A DNA stretch of 64,000 bases, taken from contig NC_064037.1 in assembly GCF_932526225.1 (NCBI RefSeq), forward strand, positions 1,984,001 through 2,048,000, in the 5' to 3' direction. Shown in pieces: positions 12,384 through 24,724 of this stretch. Under the pieces are notes generated by a model. It did no database searches. It saw only the letters and a program-made list of their open reading frames with translations, and was not told where the DNA came from. Each line of letters begins with the position of its first letter. Positions within the stretch are counted from its first letter, which is position 1. This stretch comes from Nematostella vectensis (taxonomy: Eukaryota > Cnidaria > Anthozoa > Actiniaria > Edwardsiidae). The position numbers and the translations under genes were made by a program.

Positions 12384-12576
12384 GAGGGCCCCCGAATGGT
12401 CCCCCGAAAAGTGCTCGCAGTTTTCGGCTAATACTCGCGCAATTATTTCCGCCGTGCTCGCATTGTATATTTTGATGTGCTCGCTGCTCGATTTATTCAA
12501 CAACTAAAAAATGCTCGGTCTCGCTTAGAAAACGGGGTGCTCGCAAGTGCTCGCCAAAGACCATTCTGGGGCCCTC
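12384..12576. mobile_element. Small inverted-repeat element (MITE-like)
   Basis: 18-bp terminal repeats GAGGGCCCCCGAATGGTC (12384-12401) and its reverse complement (12559-12576) match with one difference. The interior repeats TGCTCGC-type words. No clear target duplication is visible, so the true ends may differ by a few bases. The interior resembles the GCTCGCG-rich core of the larger element at 52936-53677. Confidence 0.6.
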
Positions 12577-15338
12577 GTACGTGTCGCAACCCGCGATGCA
12601 TCACGGATAATACACGAAAGACAATATGGTTTTGAACACCGAAATACAAGTATAATTTATCGCTGTCTACAACCACAGGGAACCCGTTACACCAAAGTCA
12701 GCCACAATGACCGTTACTCTTTTGTGTTTCCGTTGGAAGCAAATGTCTTACTTTCAGCGAGAAGTGCACCTATAACGATAAAATTTACTTTTAAAAATGA
12801 AATTGCATGTTCGTTTTCACCTCTATATTATTCCTTTCAAGATTTCGAAAACTGATTGCATACCTGGTTTTCTCAGACGCTTGGGAAGTGCAAAGCCAGA
12901 ATAAAGTAAAAAAAAAAATCCATTTAAGGATAAGTATTGCAAGTATTAATTGAGTGCTTTCTAAAAGCTAAGATTGATAATACGCGGGCTAAAGACTTAA
13001 GATATGCATGCATCCGTACGTGAAGTTATCTCTCCTCATAACTGCTGCTTTGATTCGAACGTGAGGTCATTTCATTGGCAATGTAGCGTCTCAAGTGATA
13101 ACACACTTCTAAAAAAAATCTTGGGTAATAGCAATTAAACTTAAAAAGCGAGCTTGACGGTAATAAACGACTTCGTTCAAATCAGTCTTGCAGATGCCTC
13201 AATCACTATCACTGGTGCTAAGGTCCATTGGGTCCCTTCATATTGTCCACGTATTGTTCTATGAACAGCCCTTACATTCTTGACACTGACAACGCCTACC
13301 AAGAGTTCTTTATAAACGCTACTTCGAACTAAGTTTTTAGGTTTCTATTTTAACTAAGCTATGTCCTTATCTCTCTTGGAGCGATTTATTAGTCTAAGCC
13401 ATCTCTCGGCAACACTTGGATGCTACGTGCAACAGTGAGCGGGTACGAGCGCATTGCGAGCATTCCACAGCGTAGGCTTGTAGGATAGCCATACCGTAAG
13501 ATTAGTGGCGCATGGAAGATTGAAATAGAACATGAAAAAATAACTACGAAACATCTAACTGGTGTGCACTCGTTAGAATTAATAAATTGTGTTTCGCTCA
13601 AACTTGGTAAGGCGGGCAGCCTTAGATTTATTATGGCATCCTTGAATCCTTGGTTATGTCACGCTTAATCATGGTACCCTTTAGCTAGATATGAGGCCCT
13701 TGAATAAATAGAGCATTTCACTTGCAACACATTAAATACCAGGCACGTATCCAGGATTGACTGAGGGGTGGTGTGTGTATGTATGAGGAGGGGGGAGGGG
13801 GGCAGTCATAGGTCATATGGAAAAAGGATAGCATTTGACGATCGTTCATGAGACTTCGTGAGATAAGTTTAACACAGACATATTTACTCTTGCACATTTG
13901 CACTTCTGACATCTTCAGCTGAAAACTCTTGAGATGTCTTTGAAAATTAAATTGCTCCCCCCCCCTGTTTTATCAGTATCTATATTACATGTTGGTACTC
14001 TATCAATTACTGGTTCTGGTAGGAATCAATCGTCCGTCCAAATAGATCTTTCAAATCTTAGATCCTTATGATGACATGAGTTTCCTTGTCCGTCTGGCAA
14101 GCATGCACCGGTAGCTCTGAATTTCCCTCCCCACATTTTCGCACCCAACAACATAAGAGTTACAGGCAGGTGGCTCACAATTTATAAGTAATAAGTAAGA
14201 AAGATAATCATAATACACAGTGGTCCTACACTGTGCCCATCTTTGAGTAGTTAACAATCAGTTAAAAAAAGTTGACCTTTCATCTTACAACAGTAGAGAT
14301 GTATTGCAAGGCATAATTCAATCAGTGCTTGTGAAATACAGTCAGTAGGAAGGGGGGCAACTTCTAGCGAATAATAATATTCCTTTTTTTTTCAATACAC
14401 TCATCAAAGATATGGTAGAACTCATTTTACTTGTGTCCTTTATATCGTGCTTAATCTTATAAGTTTAATCTTTGTATCGCATATGCGAAAACCTGATTTT
14501 TCGTGTCCACACCACAGGCTTCCCAGTCGGCTGATTTGTATTTTGATTTTATGCTTGTCAGCGGTCTTTTTCGAGAACCCCTGTACTGAAACATGTTCGT
14601 CCCGTCGTCCGAGCATTCACTTTTTATTAGAAACTTCTAATATTATCTTTTTTTTATGTGTTTTTTTCTACATCATACATTATTGCGCCAATATTACTGG
14701 TAAGCTGATTTCCAATGAGCACGAATTAAATAAGAAGCAAACACTATCTATAAAAATAACAATATTTTAAAATAAATAAAAATCTAACACTTTTAGAAGG
14801 TTTTGAGTAGTGTTTTTCTGTAGTGTTTTTTAAACGTTTTAAATCAAATAAAAGTGGAGGGTAGATTTGAAAAGTGAACCCCTCTTGCGCGCCAGAAAAT
14901 CTTTCCAATTTCTGAATATCCTGCAATATAGTGGTAAATAGTACTCTCGATTTCTCTTTTGCTGTGTTCTAGACGATAAATGTCGGTCGAGCTAATTAAT
15001 TTTCCATAAGAGTGTAATAGATCTGCTAGTTTTCATAGCAACATCTTCGCACGACAACGATTTGATGGCAAATGAATCAAATCAGTCGCTTTAGTTGACT
15101 CAAGTAGTGGAGCGTGTATAGATGCTAATTCATCTAGCTGAGTGACAACGGAAGTCCCGCCCTATTTAATCGACAATTAAAAGTACTTGTTTGCTTTACT
15201 GATTTTAGCTTAATTGGTAAATGGATATCTATGACCGTTTAAAAGTAAAGAATGGTGATATTATTGGCGCAGTTGGTTTTGGCGTAGACTTCACGGTGTT
15301 GTGTAGACCTCACGGTATTCCCGTACAGGTTTTGCAAA
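12577..15338. other. AT-rich stretch, no gene recognised
   Basis: Short open frames only. CCAGGCACGTATCCAGGATT at about 13738 resembles the left end of the element at 33186-33538, but no matching right end could be placed. This interval probably includes the promoter of the ShKT gene, whose signal-peptide exon starts at 15339. Confidence 0.4.
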
Positions 15339-18300
15339 ATGTTAGCTCACGGACTTCTCCTTCTCGTAGGCGTTACATCATGCCAGAGCGTATTTGCAAG
15401 CAGCAGTCAAAGTAAGTGCCTATTACAACTATCCGTCGAAAATAATAATGCGAAATATTGTATAAATAAAATAAAAATAAAGTTCCCTCAGAAATAGTAG
15501 TTTCAAATTCAGACTTTAGTCATTAACGTATAGTGGGACGTGTTTTACTTGTCCGAAAGGCAAAGTATATAAATTTGTTTGTATGCAAAAATAGGGTAAA
15601 AAGTTTGTTTTTTCATGGTGACCACTTCTTTCTTTGCGCCGGAAATTAAATACTTGTTGACGGGATCCATTTTTAAAGTATATAAATCATTTCCCTTTAC
15701 CACCCCTATTTAACCTGTGTTGAAAATAAGCAACACTTTTATGATTTTATTTGTCGCGCTATTCAATACTACTCTCTCAAGCTTTAATGGCTTAATACTT
15801 TATCTCAGTGGAGTGCCCTCCTTATGGAGTTTCCTTCAAAACTGATTATCCACGAAATAAAAGCCTTAAATTGACACGGGGCAATTTAGAAGGATTAGTA
15901 TCCTCTGTGCCCTTCGTCGCCTTCTGAGACAGAAGCACTAATTGGTCTTTTTCGTGTAAAAACTTTGGCAAAAATAGCTACTACATGTGAATAAACCTTA
16001 TTAATCCTTCATTCTTAGTTTTCCTGTCTGGTAAAAACTGCCAATTGTATTTTCGATTCATAACCAGCATAAAACGAGTGTGAAGAGGGAGGGTCGGGGT
16101 GGGGGATTTTACGGAGGAAAATACAGCATTTAACAAGTTCCCACCTCCAAACAAAGTTAAAAAGTCACTGCCTGTAATCGTGAATAGTGTGAACGGTGGA
16201 TAAATCTAAAACAATACCTTTTTCAGCAATACTCAAGGACGTGGCTGCTTGTAAGACAACTTGCCGTGGGGAAACCTAGATGTGAAACAGAGAAGACACG
16301 TACTCGTAATGGCATTGAAAGCATCTACTTGCTACAAAATTGCAAAATTGTTTCTGTGTTCTGGGTGTTGGTTTCCGATGCTTTGGGTTTTTGTGCTAAA
16401 TTGACTTATTGTTTTCGATGATATATCTGAACTTGTTTGAACGGGGATACATTTCGATCATTTATTGAGTATTTCTTTCTTTCAGCGTCCCCGCCAAAGT
16501 GTGAAGACAAACTCTCAAGCTGCGCTATCTACGTGGAGCTTGGCTATTGTCATAACAAGTTACAAGATTACATGAGATCAAAATGCGCAAAATCGTGCGG
16601 ATGGTGCTGTCAAGGTGGCACACAGGCAAAGGGGCCTTACCTCAAGGGTTGTACGGGTGAGTAATACTGCGCACACTCGGGTGGGTGATGCACGCAGGCC
16701 AAGGGGCCGTACCTCGAGGGTTGTACGGGTGAGTAATACTGCGCACACTCGGGTGGGTGATGCACGCAGGCCAAGGGGCCATACCTCAAGGGCTGTGCGG
16801 GTGAGTAATACTGCGCAAACTCGGGTGGGTGATGCACGCAGGTCAAGGGGCCGTACCTCGAGGGTTGCACGGGTTAGTAATCCTGCGCACACTCGGGTGG
16901 TTGATGCACGCAGGCCAAGGGGCCATACCTCGAGGGTTGTACGGGTGAGTAATACTGCGCACACTCGGGTGGGTAATGCACGCAGGCCACAGGGCTTTTT
17001 CTGTAGTAACCATATCCTATTTGTTGTCACCAGGAAAATGCGAGCCTGACAAAGGCAATATCACTTACTGTCAAGACAACATGAGAAAAGGCGAATGCGA
17101 GGCCGGAGGGTATGCTGGGTACTTGATGAGGCTGAACTGTCCTGCTACTTGTGGTTACTGTTGTTCTGACGGTTCTCTCGCGCAAGGGCCATTCCGTTCC
17201 GGATGCACTGGTAATTTACCCTATCGGAGGCTTGTTTAGGTTATGCAGGACCGTCTATTTACAGGAGAGAAAATTTATGAGACATTTCCGCAGTCACCCC
17301 TACAACTCCAGGTCGTAGAATGTAAATCAAGCCCTCGAGAACGGCCAAAACATTTTTTGGCCTTGATCACTGTTGTTCTTTTATTTGTCGGCAGGAAATT
17401 GCAGACGTGACGTAAGTAGTGACGCTTACTGCCACAAGAAGATGAAGAAAGGCGAATGCGAGGCCGCAGGGTATGCTGGGTACTTGATGAGGCTAAACTG
17501 CCNNNNNNNNNNNNNNNNNNNNNNNNNNNNNNNNNNNNNNNNNNNNNNNNNNNNNNNNNNNNNNNNNNNNNNNNNNNNNNNNNNNNNNNNNNNNNNNNNN
17601 NNNNNNNNNNNNNNNNNNNNNNNNNNNNNNNNNNNNNNNNNNNNNNNNNNNNNNNNNNNNNNNNNNNNNNNNNNNNNNNNNNNNNNNNNNNNNNNNNNNN
17701 NNCTCAGCCTGGACGTTCTTATAAAAAGGTTCTTATAAAAAATAAGTGTATTTATTGATTGATTGACTCTTTTGTTCCGACGATACTCGAACACCAGCAG
17801 CACCACTCTGATTTCCACACAAACACACCCACTTCTACCTTGAGTTGATCTGATTCCACCACGACTATACAGAACCTTTTCTGCGGCTAGTCTGTGGTCT
17901 TTCTAGTTATACCTAAAAGAGACTATAACTAGGACTGGTATTTAGGTATACAATATTCACCAACGCAAACGACTTCTATTACTAACTGTTACTTGTATCA
18001 TTACAAAAACAGAGGCCCCAAGCCCGACCAAGGCTTGCAAGGTTCCATTTAAGTGCTGCTGGGATGGCCAGCCTGCGACTAGCCGCGGATGCCCCCGTAA
18101 GTAGACCCAGACCGAATCACCGCGGATGCTCCCGTAAGTAGACCCAGACCGAATCACCGCGGATGCTCCCGTAAGTAGACCCAGACCGAATCACCGCGGA
18201 TGCCCCCGTAAGTAGACCCAGACTGAATCACCGCGGATGCCCCCGTAAGTCGACCCAGACCGAATCACCGCGGATGCCCCCGTAAGTAGACCCAGACCGA

Positions 18301-20152
18301 ATCACCGCGGATGCCCCCGTAAGTAGACCCAGACTGAATCACCGCGGATGCTCCCGTAAGTAGACCCAGACCGAATCACCGCGGATGCTCCCGTAAGTAG
18401 ACCCAGACCGAATCACCGCAGATGCCCCCGTAAGTAGGCCCAGACCGAATCACCGCGGATGCTCCCGTAAGTAGACCCAGACCGAATCACCGCGGATGCC
18501 CCCGTAAGTAGACCCAGACCGAATCACCGCGGATGCGCACGTAAGTAGACCCAGACTGAATCACCGCGGATGTTCCCGTAAGTAGACCCAGACCGAATCA
18601 CCGCGGATGCTCCCGTAAGTAGACCCAGACCGAATCACCGCAGATGCCCCCGTAAGTAGACCCAGACCGAATCACCGCGGATGCTCCCGTAAGTAGACCC
18701 AGACCGAATCACCGCGGATGCCCCCGTAAGTAGACCCAGACCGAATCACCGCGGATGCCCCCGTAAGTAGACCCAGACCGAATCACCGCGGATGCCCCCG
18801 TATGTAGACCCAGACTGAATCACAGCGGATGCTCCCGTAAGTAGACCCAGACCGAATCACCGCGGATGCTCCCGTAAGTAGACCCAGACCGAATCACCGC
18901 GGATGCTCCCGTAAGTAGACCCAGACCGAATCACCGCGGATGCCCCCGTAAGTAGACCCAGACTGAATCACCGCGGATGCCCCCGTAAGTCGACCCAGAC
19001 CGAATCACCGCGGATGCCCCCGTAAGTAGACCCAGACCGAATCACCGCGGATGCCCCCGTAAGTAGACCCAGACTGAATCACCGCGGATGCTCCCGTAAG
19101 TAGACCCAGATCGAATCACCGCGGATGCTCCCGTAAGTAGACCAAGACTGAATCACCGCGGATGCCCCCGTAAGTAGACCCAGACCGAATCACCGCGGAT
19201 GCTCCCGTAAGTAGACCAAGACTGAATCACCGCAGATGCCCCCGTAAGTAGACCCAGACCGAATCACCGCGGATGTCCCCGTAAGTAGACCCAGACCGAA
19301 TCACCGCGGATGCTCCCGTAAGTAGACCAAGACCGAATCACCGCGGATGCTCCCGTAAGTAGACCCAGATCGAATCACCGCGGATGCTCCCGTAAGTAGA
19401 CCCAGACCGAATCACCGCGGATGCCCCCGTAAGTAGACCCAGACCGAATCACCGCGGATGCTCCCGTAAGTAGACCAAGACCGAATCACCGCGGATGCTC
19501 CCGTAAGTAGACCCAGACCGAATCACCGCGGATGCCCCCGTAAGTAGACCCAGACAGAATCACCGCGGATGTGCCCGTAAGTAGACCCAGTATTAACCCT
19601 TGGGTACGCCTTAAATACGATATCCCTCTTTGGAGCAGATGTGGCTTTGTGTAACCTTCAAATACAATAACCACGGATGACTGAAAAGTGATTCCCTAAA
19701 ACAACTTTATGCAGCATTTTATTTTGAGTGTACCTATAACTTTTCTGTTTTTACCGAGTAAATTAACAAAGACATTTTGCCATGGTTAAAAAGAGGAAGA
19801 TCACGCCGCTATTGATATCCCTGCTTTGCCTGAATCACAAAAAGCATCCATTTCCATCGGCTAATTACCTGAAGTAACTTGTTATTAATTGAGTTATTGT
19901 AATTCAAATTATTGTTAATTAAATTTCTGACTTCGATTATGGCTATTTTGAATTTTGTTTTGCAAAATACCATTGCATGTTCAAATGTAGACTGATGTTT
20001 TGCTGAGTCCCTTTTCTCGTATTCTAGGATGCAGCGATAAATACCCTCACACCTGCAGACAGTTTAGCTACAGCTGCATCACGGGGCAGTTCTACCGACG
20101 AGATTTTATGGAGAAATACTGTCCTAAGACCTGTGGCATCTGTGGTGCTTGA
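15339..20152 (+). CDS. Secreted protein with tandem ShKT (ShK toxin-like) domains, interrupted by an assembly gap
   Basis: Exons: 15339-15411 (MLAHGLLLLVGVTSC, a good signal peptide), 16227-16250, 16486-16656, 17034-17210, 17395 into the N gap at 17503, and 20028-20152 with the TGA. All visible junctions are phase 1, the usual pattern for duplicable domain exons. Each main exon encodes one six-Cys ShKT domain; the ends KSCGWC, ATCGYC and KTCGIC are clear, and the first domains carry an extra Cys after the sixth. ShKT domains occur in anemone potassium-channel blockers and also in many non-toxin secreted and matrix proteins and proteases, so toxicity is not established. The missing part of exon 5 and any exons in the gap are unknown. 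AATAAA lies near 20415. Confidence 0.8.
16615..17000. repeat. 72-bp tandem repeat duplicating the donor site of ShKT exon 3
   Basis: About five units repeat the last 40 or so exon bases, the donor and the start of the intron. Donors lie exactly 72 bp apart: 16657 (authentic), 16729, 16801, 16873 (decayed to GTTAGT) and 16945. Reading past the first donor meets an in-frame TAA within GTGAGTAA, so only the first donor preserves the protein. Confidence 0.92.
17503..17702. other. Assembly gap (200 N)
   Basis: A run of N interrupts exon 5 of the ShKT gene immediately after its fourth cysteine codon. The round length suggests a placeholder, so the real missing length is unknown and may include further ShKT exons. 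Confidence 0.98.
18067..19592. repeat. 37-bp minisatellite in the ShKT gene
   Basis: About 41 copies of a 37-bp unit with point variants. Almost every unit contains CCCGTAAGTAGA, a close match to the consensus 5' splice donor on the sense strand of the surrounding gene. The array lies in the intron before the last ShKT exon (20028-20152). Confidence 0.95.
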
Positions 20153-20594
20153 ATAGCAAGGTAGCAAGAGGGTATCATGGGTAGGGAGAGTACGAGGGCA
20201 TATGGGAAGGAATGGTACCCTTGTAATGCTACAGCCTGTACCCTTGTAATGCTATTAACCACAGCGAGGGATGGATTCCATCCTCAAGTGGAAAATGGCA
20301 GCGCGGGAATATTAACTGTTGTTTATAACATTGACTGTTTTTCCCTTTTTTTAGGGCGAGACCGAGTCCACAAGCAAAAAGACAAGGCAGTTTCAAAATG
20401 TATAATGCTGCTAAATAAAATGCATTTAACTCCTTTGAGTAATCCATTCTCTTTTTAGGAATTCTCTTAGCAAATAGCATCAATGCACAAGTTTTATAAA
20501 AAGACAATAAGCCAGATGTTAGCATAAAATATATACTGCAATTCTTTTTATTCAAACAAATGTAAACCGTCTTCACCCGAATAAGCGCCGCCCT
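20153..20594. other. Convergent 3' untranslated regions of the ShKT gene and its neighbour
   Basis: A short duplicated phrase (TACCCTTGTAATGCTA) occurs at about 20216 and 20237. Sense AATAAA near 20415 and antisense AATAAA at 20547-20552 suit tail-to-tail genes. Confidence 0.5.
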
Positions 20595-23500
20595 TCACAG
20601 TACCCGACAGGGGGAGGGTAGGGAGAGGTTATGGTACTCCCCTAATCCTAGCTAACATATTAAAGGAGACTGAGACTAATCCTAGCTAACATATAAAAGG
20701 AGACTGAGACTAATCCTAGCTAACATATAAAAGGAGACTGAGACTAATCCTAGCTAACATATAAAAGGAGACTGAGACTAATCCTAGCTAACATATAAAA
20801 GGAGACTGAGACTAATCCTAGATAACATATAAAAGGAGACTGAGACTAATCCTAGCTAACATATAAAAGGAGACTGAGACTAATCCTAGCTAACATATAA
20901 AAGGAGACTGAGACTAATCCTAGCTAACATATAAAAGGAGACTGAGACTAATCCTAGCTAACATATAAAAGGAGACTGAGAATAATCCTAGCTAACATAT
21001 AAAAGGAGACTGAGACTAATCCTAGCTAACATATAAAAGGAGACTGAGACTAATCCTAGCTAACATAAAAGGAGACTGAGACTAATCCTAGCTAACATAT
21101 AAAAGGAGACTGAGACTAATCCTAGCTAACATATAAAAGGAGACTGAGACTAATCCTAGCTAACATATAAAAGGAGACTGAGACTGCAAGAGGATAGCAT
21201 CTTGATTAAGCCCTTTATATTGGCACTATGCCACTTGTGGGTTCTATATAGATAGTTTTTGAGCTTAACGAAAGGCTGACGGAATAAATTACAGTTGCGG
21301 CGCCTTTTCGAGACAATCCGGCGCTGAAACAACCTATTGACACCTAAAAAAATAAATACTCTTGACATACTATATATTATCTGTGTAATTCTATACGTAG
21401 ATTTTCAATCTGTTCTATAAAATCTGTATACTTAAGACACAAATCGCTGAAACGCCTGACCCCTCTAAACAACCCTACATAAATGAATATTTGGCTATTT
21501 TCACTATTCCAAAGAATCATTCAGTTACTATGGCCAAAATAGAAATGTCATCTTTGCACACGAAAAGAGGAGAAAACCAAAAAGGACTTGTTCCCGCAAA
21601 ACACACGATCTGTCAAAACATACGATAATTCACGTGCTTTCCTGGTGTGAAAGAATACCAGATCACAGGAAGCGTCACATGTCCACACAGCTAGGACTGG
21701 CGTTGTGTGACATAGCTAATCACGTGTCCACCCAGTATGCAACAGCAGGACTGGCATTGTGTGACAGGTCTAATCACGTGTCCACCCAGTAGGCGACAGC
21801 AGGACTGACGTTGTGTGACATAGCTAATCACGTGTCCACCTAGTATGCGACAGCAGGACTGGCGTTGTGTGACAGGGCTAATCACGTGTCCACCCAGTAG
21901 GCGACAGCAGGACTGGCGTTGCATGACAGGGCTAATCACGTGTCCACCCAGTAAGTGACAGCAGGACTGGCGTTGCATGACAGGGCTAATCACGTATCCA
22001 CCCAGTAGGCGACAGCAGGACTGGCGTTGCATGACATAGCTAATCACGTGTCCACCCAGTAGGCGACAGCAGGACTGGCGTTGCGTGACAAGGCAAATCA
22101 CGTGTCCACCCAGTATGCGACAGCAGGACTGGCGTTGTGTGACAGGGCTAATCACGTGTCCACCCAGTAGGCGACAGCAGGACTGGCGTTGTGTGACGTA
22201 CGCGGAAGTTCCGTGATGTCGATCACCTCGCACGCTACGCTGGGGTGTTTAATCTGCAAACGAGATGTCAACATAATAAGCAGGAAGTTGCTGCGAAGGT
22301 GAGACTTGGTTAGCGATGCTGACCGTGTTGACGCGGTGTGCACGGGGCTTTACATGACAGGGCTAACAGGTTAACAAAGTGGCGATTGGAATTACGTATC
22401 TGATATCTTGCAAAGTCCATATCCGAAAACAAAAAAAACAAAAAACAAAAAACGTGCATCAAACCTAACGCAAGAATTATTCCTCACCTACTGGCTATCG
22501 TGATTACGAAATACCTACTCACCGTAGTTTTGTTGGAGTTGGATCTCTGCAAGGATTATTTCTCACTTACTGGCTAATAATCGTGATTACGAAATACCTA
22601 CTCACCGTCGTTTTGTTGGAGTTGGATCTCTGCAAGGATTATTTCTCACTTACTGGCTAATAATCGTGATTACGAAATACCTACTTACCGTCGTTTTGTT
22701 GGAGTTGGATCTCTGCAAGGATTATTTCTCACTTACTGGCTAATAATCGTGATTACGAAATACCTACTCACCGTAGTTTTGTTGGAGTTGGATCTCTGCA
22801 AGGATTATTTCTCACTTACTGGCTATCGTGATTACGAAATACCTACTCACCGTAGTTTTGTTGGAGTTGGATCTCTGCAAGGATTATTTCTCACTTACTG
22901 GCTAATAATCGTGATTACGAAATACCTACTCACCGTCGTTTTGTTGGAGTTGGATCTCTGCAAGGATTATTTCTCACTTACTGGCTAATAATCGTGATTA
23001 CGAAATACCTACTTACCGTCGTTTTGTTGGAGTTGGATCTCTGCAAGGATTATTTCTCACTTACTGGCTAATAATCGTGATTACGAAATACCTACTCACC
23101 GTAGTTTTGTTGGAGTTGGATCTCTGCAAGGATTATTTCTCACTTACTGGCTAATAATCGTGATTACGAAATACCTACTTACCGTCGTTTTGTTGGAGTT
23201 GGATCTCTGCAAGGATTATTCTTCACTTACTGGCTATCGTGATTACGAAATACTTACCGTTGTTTTGTTGGAGTTGGATCTCTGCAAGGATTATTTCTCA
23301 CTTACTGGCTAATAATCGTGATTACGAAATACCTACTTACCGTCGTTTTGTTGGAGTTGGATCTCTGCAAGGATTATTCTTCACTTACTGGCTATCGTGA
23401 TTACGAAATACTTACCGTTGTTTTGTTGGAGTTGGATCTCTGCAAGGATTATTTCTCACTTACTGGCTAATAATCGTGATTACGAAATACCTACTCACCG

Positions 23501-23683
23501 TCGTTTTGTTGGAGTTGGATCTCTGCAAGGATTATTTCTCACTTACTGGCTATCGTGATTACGAAAAACCTACTTACCGTCGTGTTGTTGGAGTTGGATC
23601 TCTGCAGGAGAGGTCGTCCTCCCGATTTCTTTCGCACATCGGACAACTTGCGCAAGGGTAGGTTGACCACTTGCTCGCTACCC
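20595..23683 (-). CDS. C-terminal three exons of an unrecognised protein
   Basis: Not visible as a long frame, but splice signals and phase define three exons: 23578-23683 (acceptor after a T-rich tract and TAG; donor GTAAGT; includes RKLSDVRKKSGGRP and QRSNSNNTT), 22202-22253 (IKHPSVACEVIDITELP; donor GTACGT) and 20595-20647 (LGEYHNLSLPSPCRVL, then TGA). Phases 0 and 1 match across both introns. AATAAA follows on the minus strand at 20547-20552. The basic, Ser-rich sequence of the first exon suggests a cytosolic, possibly phosphorylated tail. I do not recognise the family and could not find the upstream exons. It is convergent with the ShKT gene, and all its visible introns are minisatellites. 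Confidence 0.5.
20640..21187. repeat. 34-bp minisatellite seeded on a splice acceptor
   Basis: About 16 copies. On the minus strand each unit reads TTTTATATGTTAGCTAG followed by GATTAG, the same sequence as the acceptor and first bases of the terminal exon that starts at 20647. Confidence 0.93.
21690..22199. repeat. 54-bp minisatellite, open for 180 codons on the minus strand
   Basis: About nine copies with an 18-codon period (TQRQSCCRLLGGHVISPV and variants). The array begins a few bases inside the intron after the donor at 22202. The open frame follows from a unit length divisible by three; I do not call it a gene. Confidence 0.93.
22488..23610. repeat. 78/83-bp minisatellite carrying a duplicated splice donor
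   Basis: About 14 copies. On the minus strand each unit carries AACTCCAACAAAACGACG followed by GTAAGTAGG, nearly identical to the end and donor of the exon at 23578-23683. Roughly 27 bases of coding sequence are included in every copy. Confidence 0.93.
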
Positions 23684-23832
23684 CTAAAAATAAAAACACG
23701 TTACACATTGCGGAAAAGTATAGAGTAGCATTAGATGACGGGAGTCATATATGGAATATATGTAAGGCTTGTATTGGATTTGTTCAAGGGCGGTCGATGT
23801 CAAGGGGGGGGCAATGCAGAAACAAAAAGAAA

Positions 23833-24125
23833 ATATTGGAGGGGGAACCCTGCCACGCCCCTCCAGGCCATTTCCTTATAATTTTTAAAACTATTGGAGG
23901 GGGAACCCTGCCACGCCCCTCCAGGTCATTTCCTTATAATTTTTAAAACTATTGGAGGGGGAACCCTGCCACGCCCCTCCAGGTCATTTCCTTATAATTT
24001 TTAAAACTATTGGAGGGGGAACCCTGCCACGCCCCTCCAGGTCATTTCCTTATAATTTTTAAAACTATTGGAGGGGGAACCCAGCCACGCCCCTCCAGGT
24101 CATTTCCTTATAACTTTTAAAACTA
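23833..24125. repeat. 58-bp tandem repeat, five copies
   Basis: Near-perfect units containing GGGGGAACCCTGCCACGCCC and an AT-rich tail. No link to an exon was found. Confidence 0.93.
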
Positions 24126-24724
24126 GAAGTTCTCATGGAGAAGTGGGATGCTGTGAGGAGCAAACGCTGCTGCTTTTACTCGTGTGTAGAAGAAATTACA
24201 TTCAGTTAATTATATTTTTGGATATACAGATGAAGAGAAATAACTGGAGAATGAGGATTTTTTTCACTTGTTTATTTAAAGTATATATATAAATAACATG
24301 GCTTTACTGTCCGGTAACATGCTGATTATCTCATGTAACATAAAACAATACTTTTCTGACTTTTAAAAGTCAATTCCTGGAATATATGTTGTCCTAGTCA
24401 TCAATATATATCATAACTTGGCTATAATTAGTGTTCACTTTTGCTGTGGAATACTAGCTGCAATACTTGAGACAACGTTGCTCTGCAAGTTGTATGTTAT
24501 GGAAACTTCAGGCAAGTTTAGTAGAATGTTTCTCTTGCTAGGACCGTCTGGTTCCGTTCGTGGTTTTCGTTTTCTCCTGAAACTGCTACTGCTTGCTTTA
24601 GAGTGTCTTCAAACATCGTTAGGGTGTTCTTTTTCTTGATGGGACCACTGATTTGGAAAAAAACTTGTGAATACCAGTGATTAGGGCATCTAGTTTGCTT
24701 TTGTCTGGTATGGCAATTTGGAAA
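24126..24724. other. AT-rich spacer, no gene recognised
   Basis: Short motif-free open frames only. Confidence 0.35.

Noticed and set aside
15221-15415. 64-codon frame starting MDIYDRLKVKNG
   Set aside because: It overlaps the signal-peptide exon in another frame and has no motif; the 15339 start followed by GTAAGT is better supported.
16578-17049. 144-150 codon frames on both strands over the ShKT exon 3 region
   Set aside because: Produced by the 72-bp repeat; the ShKT frame with paired splice sites explains the locus better.
18067-19592. CRISPR-like regular repeats
   Set aside because: Units are tandem with no unique spacers and the genome is eukaryotic; it is a minisatellite. The same holds for the other arrays.
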